Part shown: positions 14,199 to 24,600 of the stretch, in pieces
Numbering within the stretch: position 1 is the first letter of the stretch
How the letters are laid out: each line of letters starts with the position of its first letter
Assembly: GCF_965638725.1 (NCBI RefSeq)
Contig: NC_134953.1
Coordinates: 39,112,854-39,176,853, forward strand
Origin: Aptenodytes patagonicus
Taxonomy: Eukaryota > Chordata > Aves > Sphenisciformes > Spheniscidae
Reading direction: 5' to 3'
Length of the DNA stretch: 64,000 bases
Notes under the pieces: generated by a model
The model's database searches: none
What the model saw: only the letters and a program-made list of their open reading frames with translations
Told to the model about the DNA's origin: nothing
Translations under genes and position numbers: made by a program

Positions 14199-14875
14199 CG
14201 GGCTGTGCTGGAGAAGTGACTTACCCAAGTGCTTTGGAAGAGCTGGTTAGAGCGTGGCGGCTCCTGGAGGCTGCTGTAGTTTAGGTTAGGCTGGAGTAGG
14301 GCTGTAGGTGGAAGTAGTTTGGGCAGGCGGAGGTCCCCGTGGGGTGCCCACCTGTGCTGTGGCGTCCCTGATGTGGAGTGGACCGGGACCCAGGCAGAGG
14401 TCGCTTCACACTGTTGATGATTGTGGGATCATTGTGGTGATGCAGCAGCGGGGCTGCTGGGGGGCAGGTGGTCTCCTCCTGTTGGCTGATTAATCATGTT
14501 TTTTTTGTAACAAGGATTGTAATCAATGGGGTTTCTGGGGGAGGGTGTGTGTGGGAGTGAGTGACAGCTGGGCTGTGGGTCTGGATGGAAGACAACCCCA
14601 CTGCTGGCACCTGGGTGGCTCTGTGTGGGCTCCCAGTAAGGCAGGAGGGGGGGCTCGAAATCACATTGTGTCTTTGATCATGAGAAAGTGGTGGGAGAGG
14701 GGCGTGCGAGGTGATGTGGGGACGGAGGGCAGGACCCCTTGCTGTGACATGCTGTGGGCGCTTCATTGGTTACAGTTTACACTCATACACTTGATGTTCA
14801 AGTGCAGGACTTCCTATGCAATTGTGTCGGGGTGGGTTTTTTTTACTTTTCTAATAAAAGCTGTCTTAATTGATA
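14199..14875 (+). other. DDIT4: DDIT4 3' UTR
   Basis: About 680 nt from the stop to the inferred cleavage site downstream of the AATAAA at 14853. No open frame of note is seen. A T-rich stretch lies at about 14499-14507. Confidence 0.75.
14853..14858 (+). terminator. DDIT4: DDIT4 polyadenylation signal
   Basis: AATAAA preceded by a T-rich tract and followed by CTGTCTCCCTGTTGTC, a GT-rich element suited to 3' end processing. Confidence 0.8.
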
Positions 14876-16046
14876 ACCTGCTGTCTCCCTGTTGTCACTC
14901 GGGGCCAGAGAGGGATGATGCAACTGCTCCCAGCTGGTCTGAAATCCCTGCTGGCATCTTCAGGAAGCCTTTCCCTGGCAGGGTGGCCCTTGTGGTGGGA
15001 GCTGAATGTTTTGGGAATGGGGGGGAATCCTGCTGTGCCCACTCCTAATTGCAGGTCATGGGGCTGTGACTCAGGGGCAGCTGAGTCAGGCCCCTGAGGT
15101 GGCCAGGTGCCTGCCTGGGGAGGGGGGCCCTGGCAGCCCAGCAAGGGGCTGCTGCTCCTCCCCTGGGAGCTACGGGGGGGTGGGGGTTTGGGCAGAAAAT
15201 CAGGAGAATTGGCTAAAATTGCAAGGGAGGGAGATGGGGAGGGTCACACCTGCCAGGGGGAATGCTCCCCAACTCCAAACACACTCTGCAAAAATGAGAC
15301 CAATTACCCAAGCCTGCAATTAGAGAAAAGGCTTTCACTAACATGTAATTAAGCTGCTTGGCAAATGAAGAACCTGGTGGAAGGTGTGGGGGATAAAACC
15401 AGCCTGAAAAAAAAATATTTCCATTCAAATGCAAGTTTGTTCTGGCTTGAGCTTTTGTTGTTGGGTGGTGGTTTGTTTTTGTTTTTTTTTTACCTGTGGA
15501 CAGACACTGACTTTTGATGAAAATTTTCACTAAAAAAGTTGTTTCTGAAAAGGACAATGCACAACCGGAGTGTTTGGAGCTGAGGTTGCTCACTCATGTG
15601 AATACCACCTAGGAGCAATCAGAGCAACAAGTGGTGCTGGGCGGGTACAGCTGGAAACATACCTTTACAAAGCCACATTGTGCAAGGGGGGGGGGTCCTT
15701 TAAAATTTTGGGGATCAGTGTGTTTCTCAGAGGGTCATGTGCTGGAGCATCCTCCCCACATGAGGGGCATCCCTGTGCCAGGGTCAGGCAATGCAGTGCC
15801 CTGTGGGGTTGTCCAGTGGCACAACCACTGTCAAAACCACCAGCCCAGGAGCCACTGAGGGGGCTGGAAAGGAAACTCCAAACCCAAAGTTTTTTGGTAA
15901 AATTATGAGAAGAGCAGGTTTTGGGAAGGAAATGGCATATTGCTCCCCAGCTGCAGCAAGAGATTTACAGCACAGTGACGGCAGCAACACTGGCAGCTTG
16001 GCTCAGGCCATTCCATCATCCCCTGCTGAGACATACTGTGTCTTGA

Positions 16047-16080
16047 AGCTATATATATAGCTCCATAAATACATGTATTT
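16047..16080. repeat. Two adjacent perfect palindromes, AT-rich
   Basis: AGCTATATATATAGCT (16047-16062) and AAATACATGTATTT (16067-16080) are each perfectly self-complementary and separated by four bases. Confidence 0.85.
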
Positions 16081-16326
16081 TTATATATTGAGCTCCTGAG
16101 TATGTGGAGGGGATCACCCCGTGCCCTGCCGTGCTGCCAGCAGCAGTGTGGCCCCGGCTCGTCCCCGCCAGCCTTTCCGAGGGTGGGCGAGGGACTCTGC
16201 ATCACATTTTTTTAAAATTCTTATTACAAGGAATAGCCAGGGCTTTGCAGAAAACGCCAAGAAAACAAAACAAACCCACCAAAACTCACAAAAGCAAACA
16301 CAGAGAGACAGGACAGCCTCTTTGCT

Positions 16327-16360
16327 GGGGGGGGTGGGGGGTGGGGGGTGGGGTGGGGGG
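16327..16360 (+). repeat. G-run cluster with G-quadruplex potential
   Basis: Five runs of 8, 6, 6, 4 and 6 Gs are separated by single Ts. This pattern strongly satisfies the four-run G-quadruplex rule with one-base loops. A TGTGTG stretch follows. Confidence 0.85.
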
Positions 16361-17083
16361 TGTGTGCCCAGCAAAACCCTCCATGCAGGGCCACGTGCCC
16401 CTGAGATGTCCCATGGTCACAGCCCTAGCCATGAGCAATGGCAGGTGAAGCTTTGCTTCTATTTATAGCAAAATGGTCTTTCCATGACAAATTTGGGGGG
16501 GACACACATGTCAAGGTCCCTGGGGTTTGGCAGCTCCCTGGAAGGTGCCAGGAGCTTCCAGTGAGGCTGTATTTAGCCTCTCCCGGGGCGGGGGGGCAGG
16601 CAGAGGGATATTTTGGGACCCGGGAGGCGGTGATGGGGCTATTTGTGGCACCAGCATCAGCCTGGGCCTCCCGGGTGCCATCACGGTGGCAGGGAAAGGG
16701 AGACTTTTGGGGCATCAGCAGCAATAAGGCAAACGAGGATTTAAATCCCAGGGTAAAGCTAAACCCTCATGTGTTGCTGCCAAAAGTGATGGTGGCAAGA
16801 AGCGGGGTCCCCTTTGCTCCCTACCTGCCAGAGGAGGATGCTCGTGGGGCACCTGCTTTCCCCTGCTGCCTCCCCTGCCTTTGGGGGCCGCTCCAATTAA
16901 AAGCTCCGGCTGACAACCTGCCAAGTGGGGAAGGAGCTAATGGGCAGCCCAAATAGCCTTTGGTGAGCTGGCAGGGACCAGCACACCGAAATGCAAAGCA
17001 TCTCCCATTGCTCTGAGCTGGGAATGACCTGAAATGCAGCAAAACCACCCCAAAAACTGGAGCGTGGATGCACCCAATTGCAG

Positions 17084-17088
<5 letters not shown>

Positions 17089-17129
<41 letters not shown>
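17089..17129 (+). repeat. 41-base poly-A run
   Basis: An uninterrupted A tract follows GCAGAATTT. It could be a microsatellite or the tail of an old retroposed transcript; no source gene is recognised upstream. Confidence 0.85.
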
Positions 17130-17132
<3 letters not shown>

Positions 17133-18162
17133 AGCGGAGTCTGTGCCAGTGGCACTGGGGGGTTTTGCCTGGCGGCTGCGTTGGGTCATGCCGGACTCTC
17201 CCAGCCAGTGTGCTGGCGCAGGCGTTGCGAGAGACCGGCGGGGCTGACTCACCGCCGCTGCTAGGAATGCGGCGCTGAGGGGAAATGGAAGTGGTGTGAC
17301 CCCTGGCCTCTGAGAGAAAGGAAAAAAAAAAAAGGTAAAGGGGGGAAAAAAGCCCCCCAAAAAACTTCCAGCCCTTTGGTGTGCGGGGCTGGGGAGGAGG
17401 AGGAGAAGGGGAGCGCCAACAAGGTCAAGCCTGCCCCAGGCGCTGCGGGAAAAGCCTTTTAGTGCCCTGGGGAGGGGGGATGTGGGAAAAAAGAGACCCA
17501 TTTGGAAGTGCGGACCCCAAATCTGACTCCGAGGGTTTTGGGCCAGCAGCCAGCAGTTTCCAAGCCGCCACCATCAGGAAGCACGTCCAAGCCAGCATTT
17601 CCACCCAGGACAAAGGCAGCCCCAGCCTTCCTGCCTGCTGCCCTCCCCAGATGAGGACCCATCCAAAGGGCACCTTAAAACGCCAGGATGATGCTGCCAG
17701 GATGGTTGCATTCTGGGATGAGAATAAAGCGTCCCCCAAAAGAGCTCAGCCAGAGGATGCAGGGGACCCGGCTGACGGTGGCGCTTCACTGGGAGGGGAG
17801 GAAGGCGCGGTCCCCCAGCACGAGGCACCCTGCTGGGAGCATCCCAGTGGAACCAGTTTGAAGCAAAGACGTCCGTTTGCTGTCACCTTGCCGGGAGCCG
17901 TGGCTAACTCGGGGGGCACCACCTCCTCTCCATCTTCTCCCCGCCCTTCCCTCTCCCATGCCGGGGAGGCCCTCACAGCCTCCTGCAGCACTGGAGCTCT
18001 CAGCTGCTGGGGCTTGCCGGGACGGCAAAGACGCCGAATTTCATTTGCCGAGCGCTTGTGCAGATGTGATGAAGGCGGCGTGAAGGAGCTGTAAAACCGG
18101 AGCTGGCTGGGGCAAGGATCCGCAGGACACCAACACAGCTGGAGCCTTTCACGTTATAAACA

Positions 18163-18168
18163 TTTATT
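18163..18168 (-). terminator. DNAJB12: DNAJB12 distal polyadenylation signal
   Basis: Plus-strand TTTATT reads AATAAA on minus. It is followed on minus by a GT-rich GCTGTGTTGGTGTCC element about 30 bases on, and is the last signal before the convergent gap. Confidence 0.65.
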
Positions 18169-18791
18169 TATAGATGTACAATTGTATAATTAATTCTAAA
18201 TCGAGAGATACAGCCTCTGTGACCATCCGTTAGGATCTACGCCTTCTCGCTCGTTATTACCCATGGAGATCTACTTGGGGGGAAAAAAAAAATCAAAAGG
18301 TTTTGGCGGGCAGGCTCTGGGCGAGGAATGCTGTTGTGCAAGACACACAGCACCTTTTGCAAACACGATTTTCGTTTAACCCCCTCCCCGTGATCTCTTT
18401 ATGCCGGTTAGCCTGTGCCTCTATTAAGAGCTGTTTCCAAGTGCCATACTTCCACCCAATTCCTTCCAAAGGTAGAGGAATCATTTAAAAAAAAAAAAGA
18501 AAAAAACCCCCTTAAAATCAGGTCCAAGTTGTGGTGGCTGTGGGATAACAACGCTTGCAGTTAACGGGAGGGCTGATATTTTGCGAAATAAATAAAAAGC
18601 TGAAGACAGAGCATGTGGATTCCTAACAATAAAGAAATAAAACCACCTTACCTCTCACCCCTTCCAGCCCCTGCCACCCCACGTGGGAACCGCCGCGCTT
18701 TTCACTCCCCCGAGGGTGTCAGGGGACGGTCATTACTGGAAATGTCTTTAGACAAAAATGAACTGCAGAGTACCAAAAAAAAAAAATCCAG

Positions 18792-18797
18792 TTTATT
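18792..18797 (-). terminator. DNAJB12: Candidate alternative polyadenylation signal, DNAJB12
   Basis: Minus-strand AATAAA within the 3' UTR. Use is not shown. Confidence 0.35.
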
Positions 18798-19430
18798 CCA
18801 CGGGAGGTAGCTCCGCTCGTGCCAGTTTTGCTTTGAAGAGATGTCTCCTAACCTCGAGTGCCCTCCCACCGCCCTAACGCTGGTCCTGCCCGACGGCGAT
18901 CGAGTGAGAGACGTGCTGCAGAGCTCAGGAGGGGTCTGAGGAGAGATCAGGCGCACTCTCCGATCTCCCCCGGCAAAACTTCTTTCAACAGAAGCAATAG
19001 AAAGCTCCGTTTCTTATGAATTAGCAGTATTTCACAGGTCTTCTCTAGGAAACGTTAGAGAGAGGGCGTCAAGGCCGTGGCCACATTGCAAACGGGAGCG
19101 CTGGTGGGCGAGGAACCCCAAGTGTAGGACACACAAAAAAAACCACCAACAAAGGGAGACGGCTCATGGAAAGCCCTCTTTACAGAACGAATGCCGCACG
19201 CTGATTACGAGGCAAAATAAAAGCAGACTCTGCAAAAAAAGAAGTTAAGTGCACAAATAAACCCAACAACTGATGAGCAAAAACCATCCAGGACAATCCT
19301 TCCCATCACCGAGTGCGACGCCAGGGCTCAGCTGACCCGCTGCAGCTTCTGCCAACACTGCAAAACCACACCACAAATCTGGACAGTCTCCCCGATTTCT
19401 TTTGTTACCCCCTACAGATTTGGAATTTCT

Positions 19431-19436
19431 TTTATT
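19431..19436 (-). terminator. DNAJB12: Candidate alternative polyadenylation signal, DNAJB12
   Basis: Minus-strand AATAAA within the 3' UTR, in an A/T-rich context. Use is not shown. Confidence 0.35.
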
Positions 19437-20628
19437 AAAACCCGAAAGGCAGGTATCGACATCCTAAGCCGCAGAAGGCCGCGGTCCTCCAGAAAGCAAA
19501 ATACAGTAACTGCGAAGTGATTCTTGTTTTAGTGTGTCAGGCAGGAAAGCGCTGCAGAGCGAGACACCCTGGGAAGAGACTTCCCGCTTCCCTGTTTACC
19601 AAACCAGGCAGAAAACAAAATAATTTAATCATCCAACCCCTGCATAGTTTAAAAGTACAATATATATACAGCTATAAATTAATTCTAAATAGATTATATT
19701 TTCTTCTCTTTTATCTAAAGTTTTCTTTTATCACCAAATTGTCAAATTTCTCTCTCCGTCGGCAGTGACCAGCGCAGTCGCGAAGGGTCTCCTTTTGCTT
19801 CATGGCTTCTGCAGTTAGTGTTATTTTACACTCTACGCGTTTGTTCTCGGGGTTGTGGGATCCCAGGAGCAACGAGACTGTCGCACGCTAGCAGTGTCGG
19901 AAGGGAAGGAGGAAGACGGGCAGCTTGATTTCCTGTCCTAATCGCTGCCTGAGACGTAGGTCGAACGGCAGAGACAGGCAGAGAGAAGAAAGAGGGCAGT
20001 TGTGCGTTGCTAATTCTCCAATTCCATTTTTAAGATAAGGTTTGATTCTTTTAAATATCAAGTCTGTCACCTCGGCTCAGTGCACTTCACCAAAAGTCTT
20101 CAGGCATTCCAAGAGTCTGCGAACAAAAGCGGTAGCGGTGTCAGTCTCCGGACAATCGCACGTCACCGTACCACCCCCCTTCCTTCCCCCCCCCCATTAC
20201 AGGCAGCAGCTTTTTCAGTTGCACTATTTCAATCCGCAGCGGGCCCTCTGCTTAAGAGCAGCTCTCTTTTCAGACCACGGGTACAGAGAGGGAATTAAAG
20301 AAAAGCAGGTAATTAATGCTGGTCTATCGTGAAAGAAGAGGTGCAGTTATCAAAACAAGACAGCGGGCATATCAAGATAAGAATGGTTCCAAAAACAGGA
20401 TACACCCAAAAAAAGGCCGAATGCGACCCAGAGGATTTGCTTTAAAGGCCAAACTTTCAGACGTGCTCCCTTTGCCAAGGAAAATAAAAAACAAACAAAA
20501 CCTCCCCTCCTAAGCCTCCTTACTTGTGTCTACAAATCAAGCAGCTAGATGTCCAACGTCCCCAAGAGGTCTTTGCAAGCCCAAATGGTGTCCGTACAAC
20601 TAACACTTGGTGCAAGCTTCACCTCCGA

Positions 20629-20634
20629 TTTATT
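20629..20634 (-). terminator. DNAJB12: Candidate proximal polyadenylation signal, DNAJB12
   Basis: Minus-strand AATAAA about 900 bases after the stop codon. Its use would give a much shorter 3' UTR. Confidence 0.35.
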
Positions 20635-21535
20635 TTCTATAGAAACCCTGTTTTCAAATAATTTTGTGGTAGGAGGGACCTGTATGTTTTACAGCCATTC
20701 CAGCAGTATCTGGTAGGTGAAATCAGCCCAGATAATTAAGCAGAAAAAGGACTCCAAACTCCGTGACAAGTTTTTTCATTATTTTCGTGCAGTTCTCCTG
20801 TGACCCAGCACGCCTGGTCTCACGCGTGCTACCTGGGCTCGCCTTAATTCAAGCTCTCCAACCCCCCAGTCTTCCAGACTCCCCCTCAGCTGTTTTTACT
20901 TTGATTCCCAGTTTAACGCAGTAAGTTACTCCTACAGCCTGCTGTGAACTCTGGCCATTTGCTTTGTTCTCCTTGAGTGTCATGGGAAGGCAACGGGGGG
21001 CAAGGAACATCTGTTTGGTAGGAGTCCGTTCCCCATCATCATACTGCTTCAAGTGCCAGGGGATAACAGCTTTTTCAGTAAAACAGACAATAAAGCAACC
21101 AAACAAAGGTTCATTAAAACATGGCGGCTGGCTGCCACGGCCGGTAAAAAACTTCCAACCAGCCGAGGCGCGCACAGCTGCTGTATCGAATGCGGAGTTG
21201 ACAAGACCTCAGCTGAGTCACCAACATGCCCGGGGCTTTTGCTGTGTTCCTAGAGACCCAACACCGACAGTGCCAGAGAAAACAGGGAGCTTGGAGAGAG
21301 CTGAGGGTGCCGACATGCAAACTAAACAAAATCAATTTCCCAATTAACGAGTGTATGCTTGACGGAGGGGGGTGCTTCCCCCCGTGACGTGTGTGCATCC
21401 AGAGGAGACTCGTGAAGATATGCGTCTCAAACAGAGATTTAAGTAAGTATGAAAAGCACTATCACGCCCTGCTCCGCTGCCAGGGGAAGCATCACCAGCT
21501 CGTACTTAGACCTCTGCTGAGCAGGCAGGCGGTGA

Positions 21536-21657
21536 CTATCCGTGCAGAGAAGCTTGAACATCTGACAGTCTGCTACAGCTGGGAGTGCCCATCTTCTGTG
21601 CTCGCTGGTACAGATCCGAGTCTCCGAAGTAGCGTGCCCGGTACAACAAGCCTTCCT
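21536..21657 (-). CDS. DNAJB12: DNAJB12 coding exon 8 (last)
   Basis: The minus-strand acceptor TTTGCAG| is at 21658. It encodes residues 334-373 (from [12 protein letters not shown] to ASLHG) and stops at TAG 21536-21538. Confidence 0.95.
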
Positions 21658-24600
21658 CTGCAAAGGGAAAAGCCCAGCGTTACGAATGCGATGTGGAAGG
21701 AGACCCACCCGCCAGGCCACGTCCCCCCACGGGCTCTGCTGGGAGCAGGAGGCACCTCAAGTTCTTCAAGGCTAGCTGAAGCACAGGATGAGGCTGAGGA
21801 AATGCCCCGTGCCCTTTAGGACAGGATGGGCGTAACATCTGCTGACAGCTCATCCATCCCAGGGAAAGCCTTAGGAACCTGACGGGACCTGCCCCTCGTC
21901 CCAGGAGGCACATGAGGCAGCCTACACAAAGGTTACCCCAGCAGCACGGGGAAGAAGAAACGTAGAGGCTCAGAGCTCGGTGCATTGGCCTCATCTGGCA
22001 CCACTGGGGGCTCTAACAGCCCCTCCTGCATCCCAGGCGCTCAAATCCTACCCCGGCCACTGCTCCAAGAGCTGTGATCATCACCTGCTGGGAACGGGCG
22101 GGCACAGAAGTCAGGTCGCCCCCGGGACTGGGCAAACAGTTTGCTGCCCTCGCCACACTCTGCTGCCTGGCTGGATGGCCAGATCATCTCTCACGCCGTC
22201 TGGCTGGGTAGCCGTCCCTCCTAACCCTTGCGTGCCTTCAGCAGCATGCAAGGCCATGTCAGTGCTGCCACCACAGCCTTCTGAGCAGGGATGGGATGCA
22301 GGATGGAGGACACCATGGGCAGCACACTTTCAGACATGGTCCTCGAACAACTAAAATATTACGCAGAGCTATTGGGGGCCTCCTGAAAATGAGATGGCTG
22401 CAACCTTCCCCCTCCACTGGAAATCAGAGATACCCTACTGACATGGCAGGGAACCTCCGGGGCACAACTCCTGTCTGACCAGTTCTACAGCAGCATTAAA
22501 AAACAAAACAAAACAAAAAACCCCACATACCGGATTTGTCACAAAGTCATAGACAGAAAAAAAAGCCAACAACACATGAAATGTGCTCACACCATGTTAA
22601 AGTATAACTTTAGCATAACTCAGTCCCCAGTAAAAGACCTTTCCGAAGCCAACCTCATGCAGTAGCCAAGACCCTCTGCTTCTGACCCCACGCTACTCAC
22701 TCTGCTGCTTCTCTTTCCAGCAGTTATTTCGAAGGTTTGCAATATAGTCGTCCTCCACACTCCTTTCAACATTTTTCAGGTTCGTGCCCGTGTATTCATC
22801 TGCAAAGTTCTCGGATACGTAGTAGACGACTTTCAAGTGCTCTGTCACTCTCTTGTGTATGTGACCCACAGACCTATTTCAGGGAGAAGAGCCAGAACAG
22901 TGTAGGGCACGCTTCAAGGGCAGAGCAAAAAGCTCTCAGCTCTTTATAATGCACAACATGCCACAATACCAAACCGCTGAAAACATACTCCTATGCGTCC
23001 ACAGACTTGAAGGTTTGGAAAGGAGAAGCATTTCTGGTGGAAATGGAACGCCAACACAGGGAGAGAAAACCTGCCAGGCCTCTAGCTAGGTGGGCAGAGC
23101 TCTGAATACAGACATAACTCTAAGGCAGATTGCCCAAGGCCTAAACCCACTTAAAATAAAGTGTTCATTAGAATTTTCAGCACTAATTAAATCTCTCTGC
23201 AATTTCCTTGCTGACGACACCATCTGTTTTTGGCAGTGAGCCCCAAGGATGGTTACAAAGCTCGGAGGTTGATGCTTGTGCGGTGCAGGGTGAGAGCAGC
23301 CAGTGTGGCAGAATGGTGCCTGTGCAGAGGAGCACGGCAGCACCGAGGTGAAGGCAGAGCAGGGGCTGGCTGTCACAGCTCCCCAGCAACGCCCCCTCGC
23401 TCAGCAAGGCTGCCCATCGGTCAAACCCAGTCCCCTCTGCTAAGATATCTGCTAACTCCACGAGCGTCAGCTTCCTCTACCACATCACATGCTGCAATGA
23501 ACACTGTTGCTGCAAGAACAAAATTAGACCCGCTCAGCACTCGAGTCTGCACCGACCAGTACAGAAAGCACTTTCTAGAAGGAAATCTCTTCTTACCCTA
23601 CCCCTGTGGATTTGCATTTCAGACAGAGCCCTGTACTTATTTTCCCCAACGCTCCAGCAAACCTAGAGATACTCACTAAGGCGTGTTTGCAAGCTGTAAC
23701 ACAGGACCTGTGCCCAAACACTGGATTCATCAGGAACAGCTCCATCTGGAGACGTGCCCAAAGTTTCCCATAATAAATACCAGCTGGCTGCTGCATTAAA
23801 AGCGAGCCTGATTCTTAAGCCAGGTATAAACATTAACTCATCCGGCTCGCCCTTCAGTCTGATATCAGGGTTTACAGGAGTGATTCAAAGACTCCTGCAC
23901 GTTTCATCAAGGTCCAGCACTCAGGGACGAGTGGTGGGTAATCGGATAGACTGAACATGACCGAAGAGCGCTCTTGGCATTTTTTGAGACAAAGGCTAAC
24001 GCATCTCCGGCAGTGCCTGCTGGCAGAGATGCAGTCTGGAAGAAGCTCAGCCCACTATTTTACCTGTCAAGACAGAGCCCTAAGCTCTCCCAAAGTTCAT
24101 ATTCCTCTTCTGTATAAAGATGAATTACGGAGGCTACAAAGTGTGCCCTCAAAGGAGGAGTATTTAAGCTTGCAGAGCGTCAGCAGCATCCACTCAAGCA
24201 TCCTTCAGTGTAAAGCATGAAAATAAGGGCAGTATCTGGCACAAGAAACCTGCCACTCGAAGTCAGACATGCAATTAAGTCTGGCAAATTCAATGAGGTG
24301 TTATTGAAGAGCAGGGTGGCACAGACAGTCCCACAACTAGACAGGTCTTTCGGCAGAAAGCTAGTTTTTGGAAGAGATTTACAATGGCAACGGAGTGACA
24401 AATGGTTCTTTAGGACTCTGCCTTTCTCAGTGACAGCTTCACTATCAAGAAGTGGCATTAAAATCTCCGTGTGCCATTAAAACCTCACCAGGTCCAAAAG
24501 CTTCTCGCCTTCTGCTCACTGAGTTCAGTGAAGCGAGCTCCAGCTTTCTGCCAAATGACAGCCAAGCACAGCACTTCCCTTTACATCAGGCAGCAAAAGG

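Larger units (their letters stand above)
14876..18144. other. Convergent intergenic gap between DDIT4 and DNAJB12
   Basis: No gene is recognised. It holds two adjacent palindromes at 16047-16080, a G-run cluster at 16327-16360, an E-box plus MEF2-type site at 16442-16468 and a 41-base A run at 17089-17129. A 237-codon plus-strand open frame at 17381-18094 has no recognised homology. Around 15290-15360 an AT-rich patch with several ATTA/TAAT cores resembles conserved non-coding DNA, but conservation cannot be judged here. Confidence 0.5.
18145..21535 (-). other. DNAJB12: DNAJB12 3' UTR
   Basis: About 3.4 kb from the TAG at 21536-21538 to the most distal AATAAA (minus strand, 18163-18168). Three more minus-strand AATAAA signals lie at 20629-20634, 19431-19436 and 18792-18797, so shorter transcript ends are possible. 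No coding potential is apparent. The distal limit is inferred from the last signal and a GT-rich stretch beyond it. Confidence 0.65.

Noticed and set aside
12686-14228. Long minus-strand open frames (up to about 499 codons) antisense to DDIT4
   Set aside because: They run opposite to the extremely GC-rich DDIT4 exons, intron and promoter, where stop codons are rare by composition. The translation is Pro/Arg/Ser-rich and matches no family, while the plus-strand DDIT4 exons are unmistakable.
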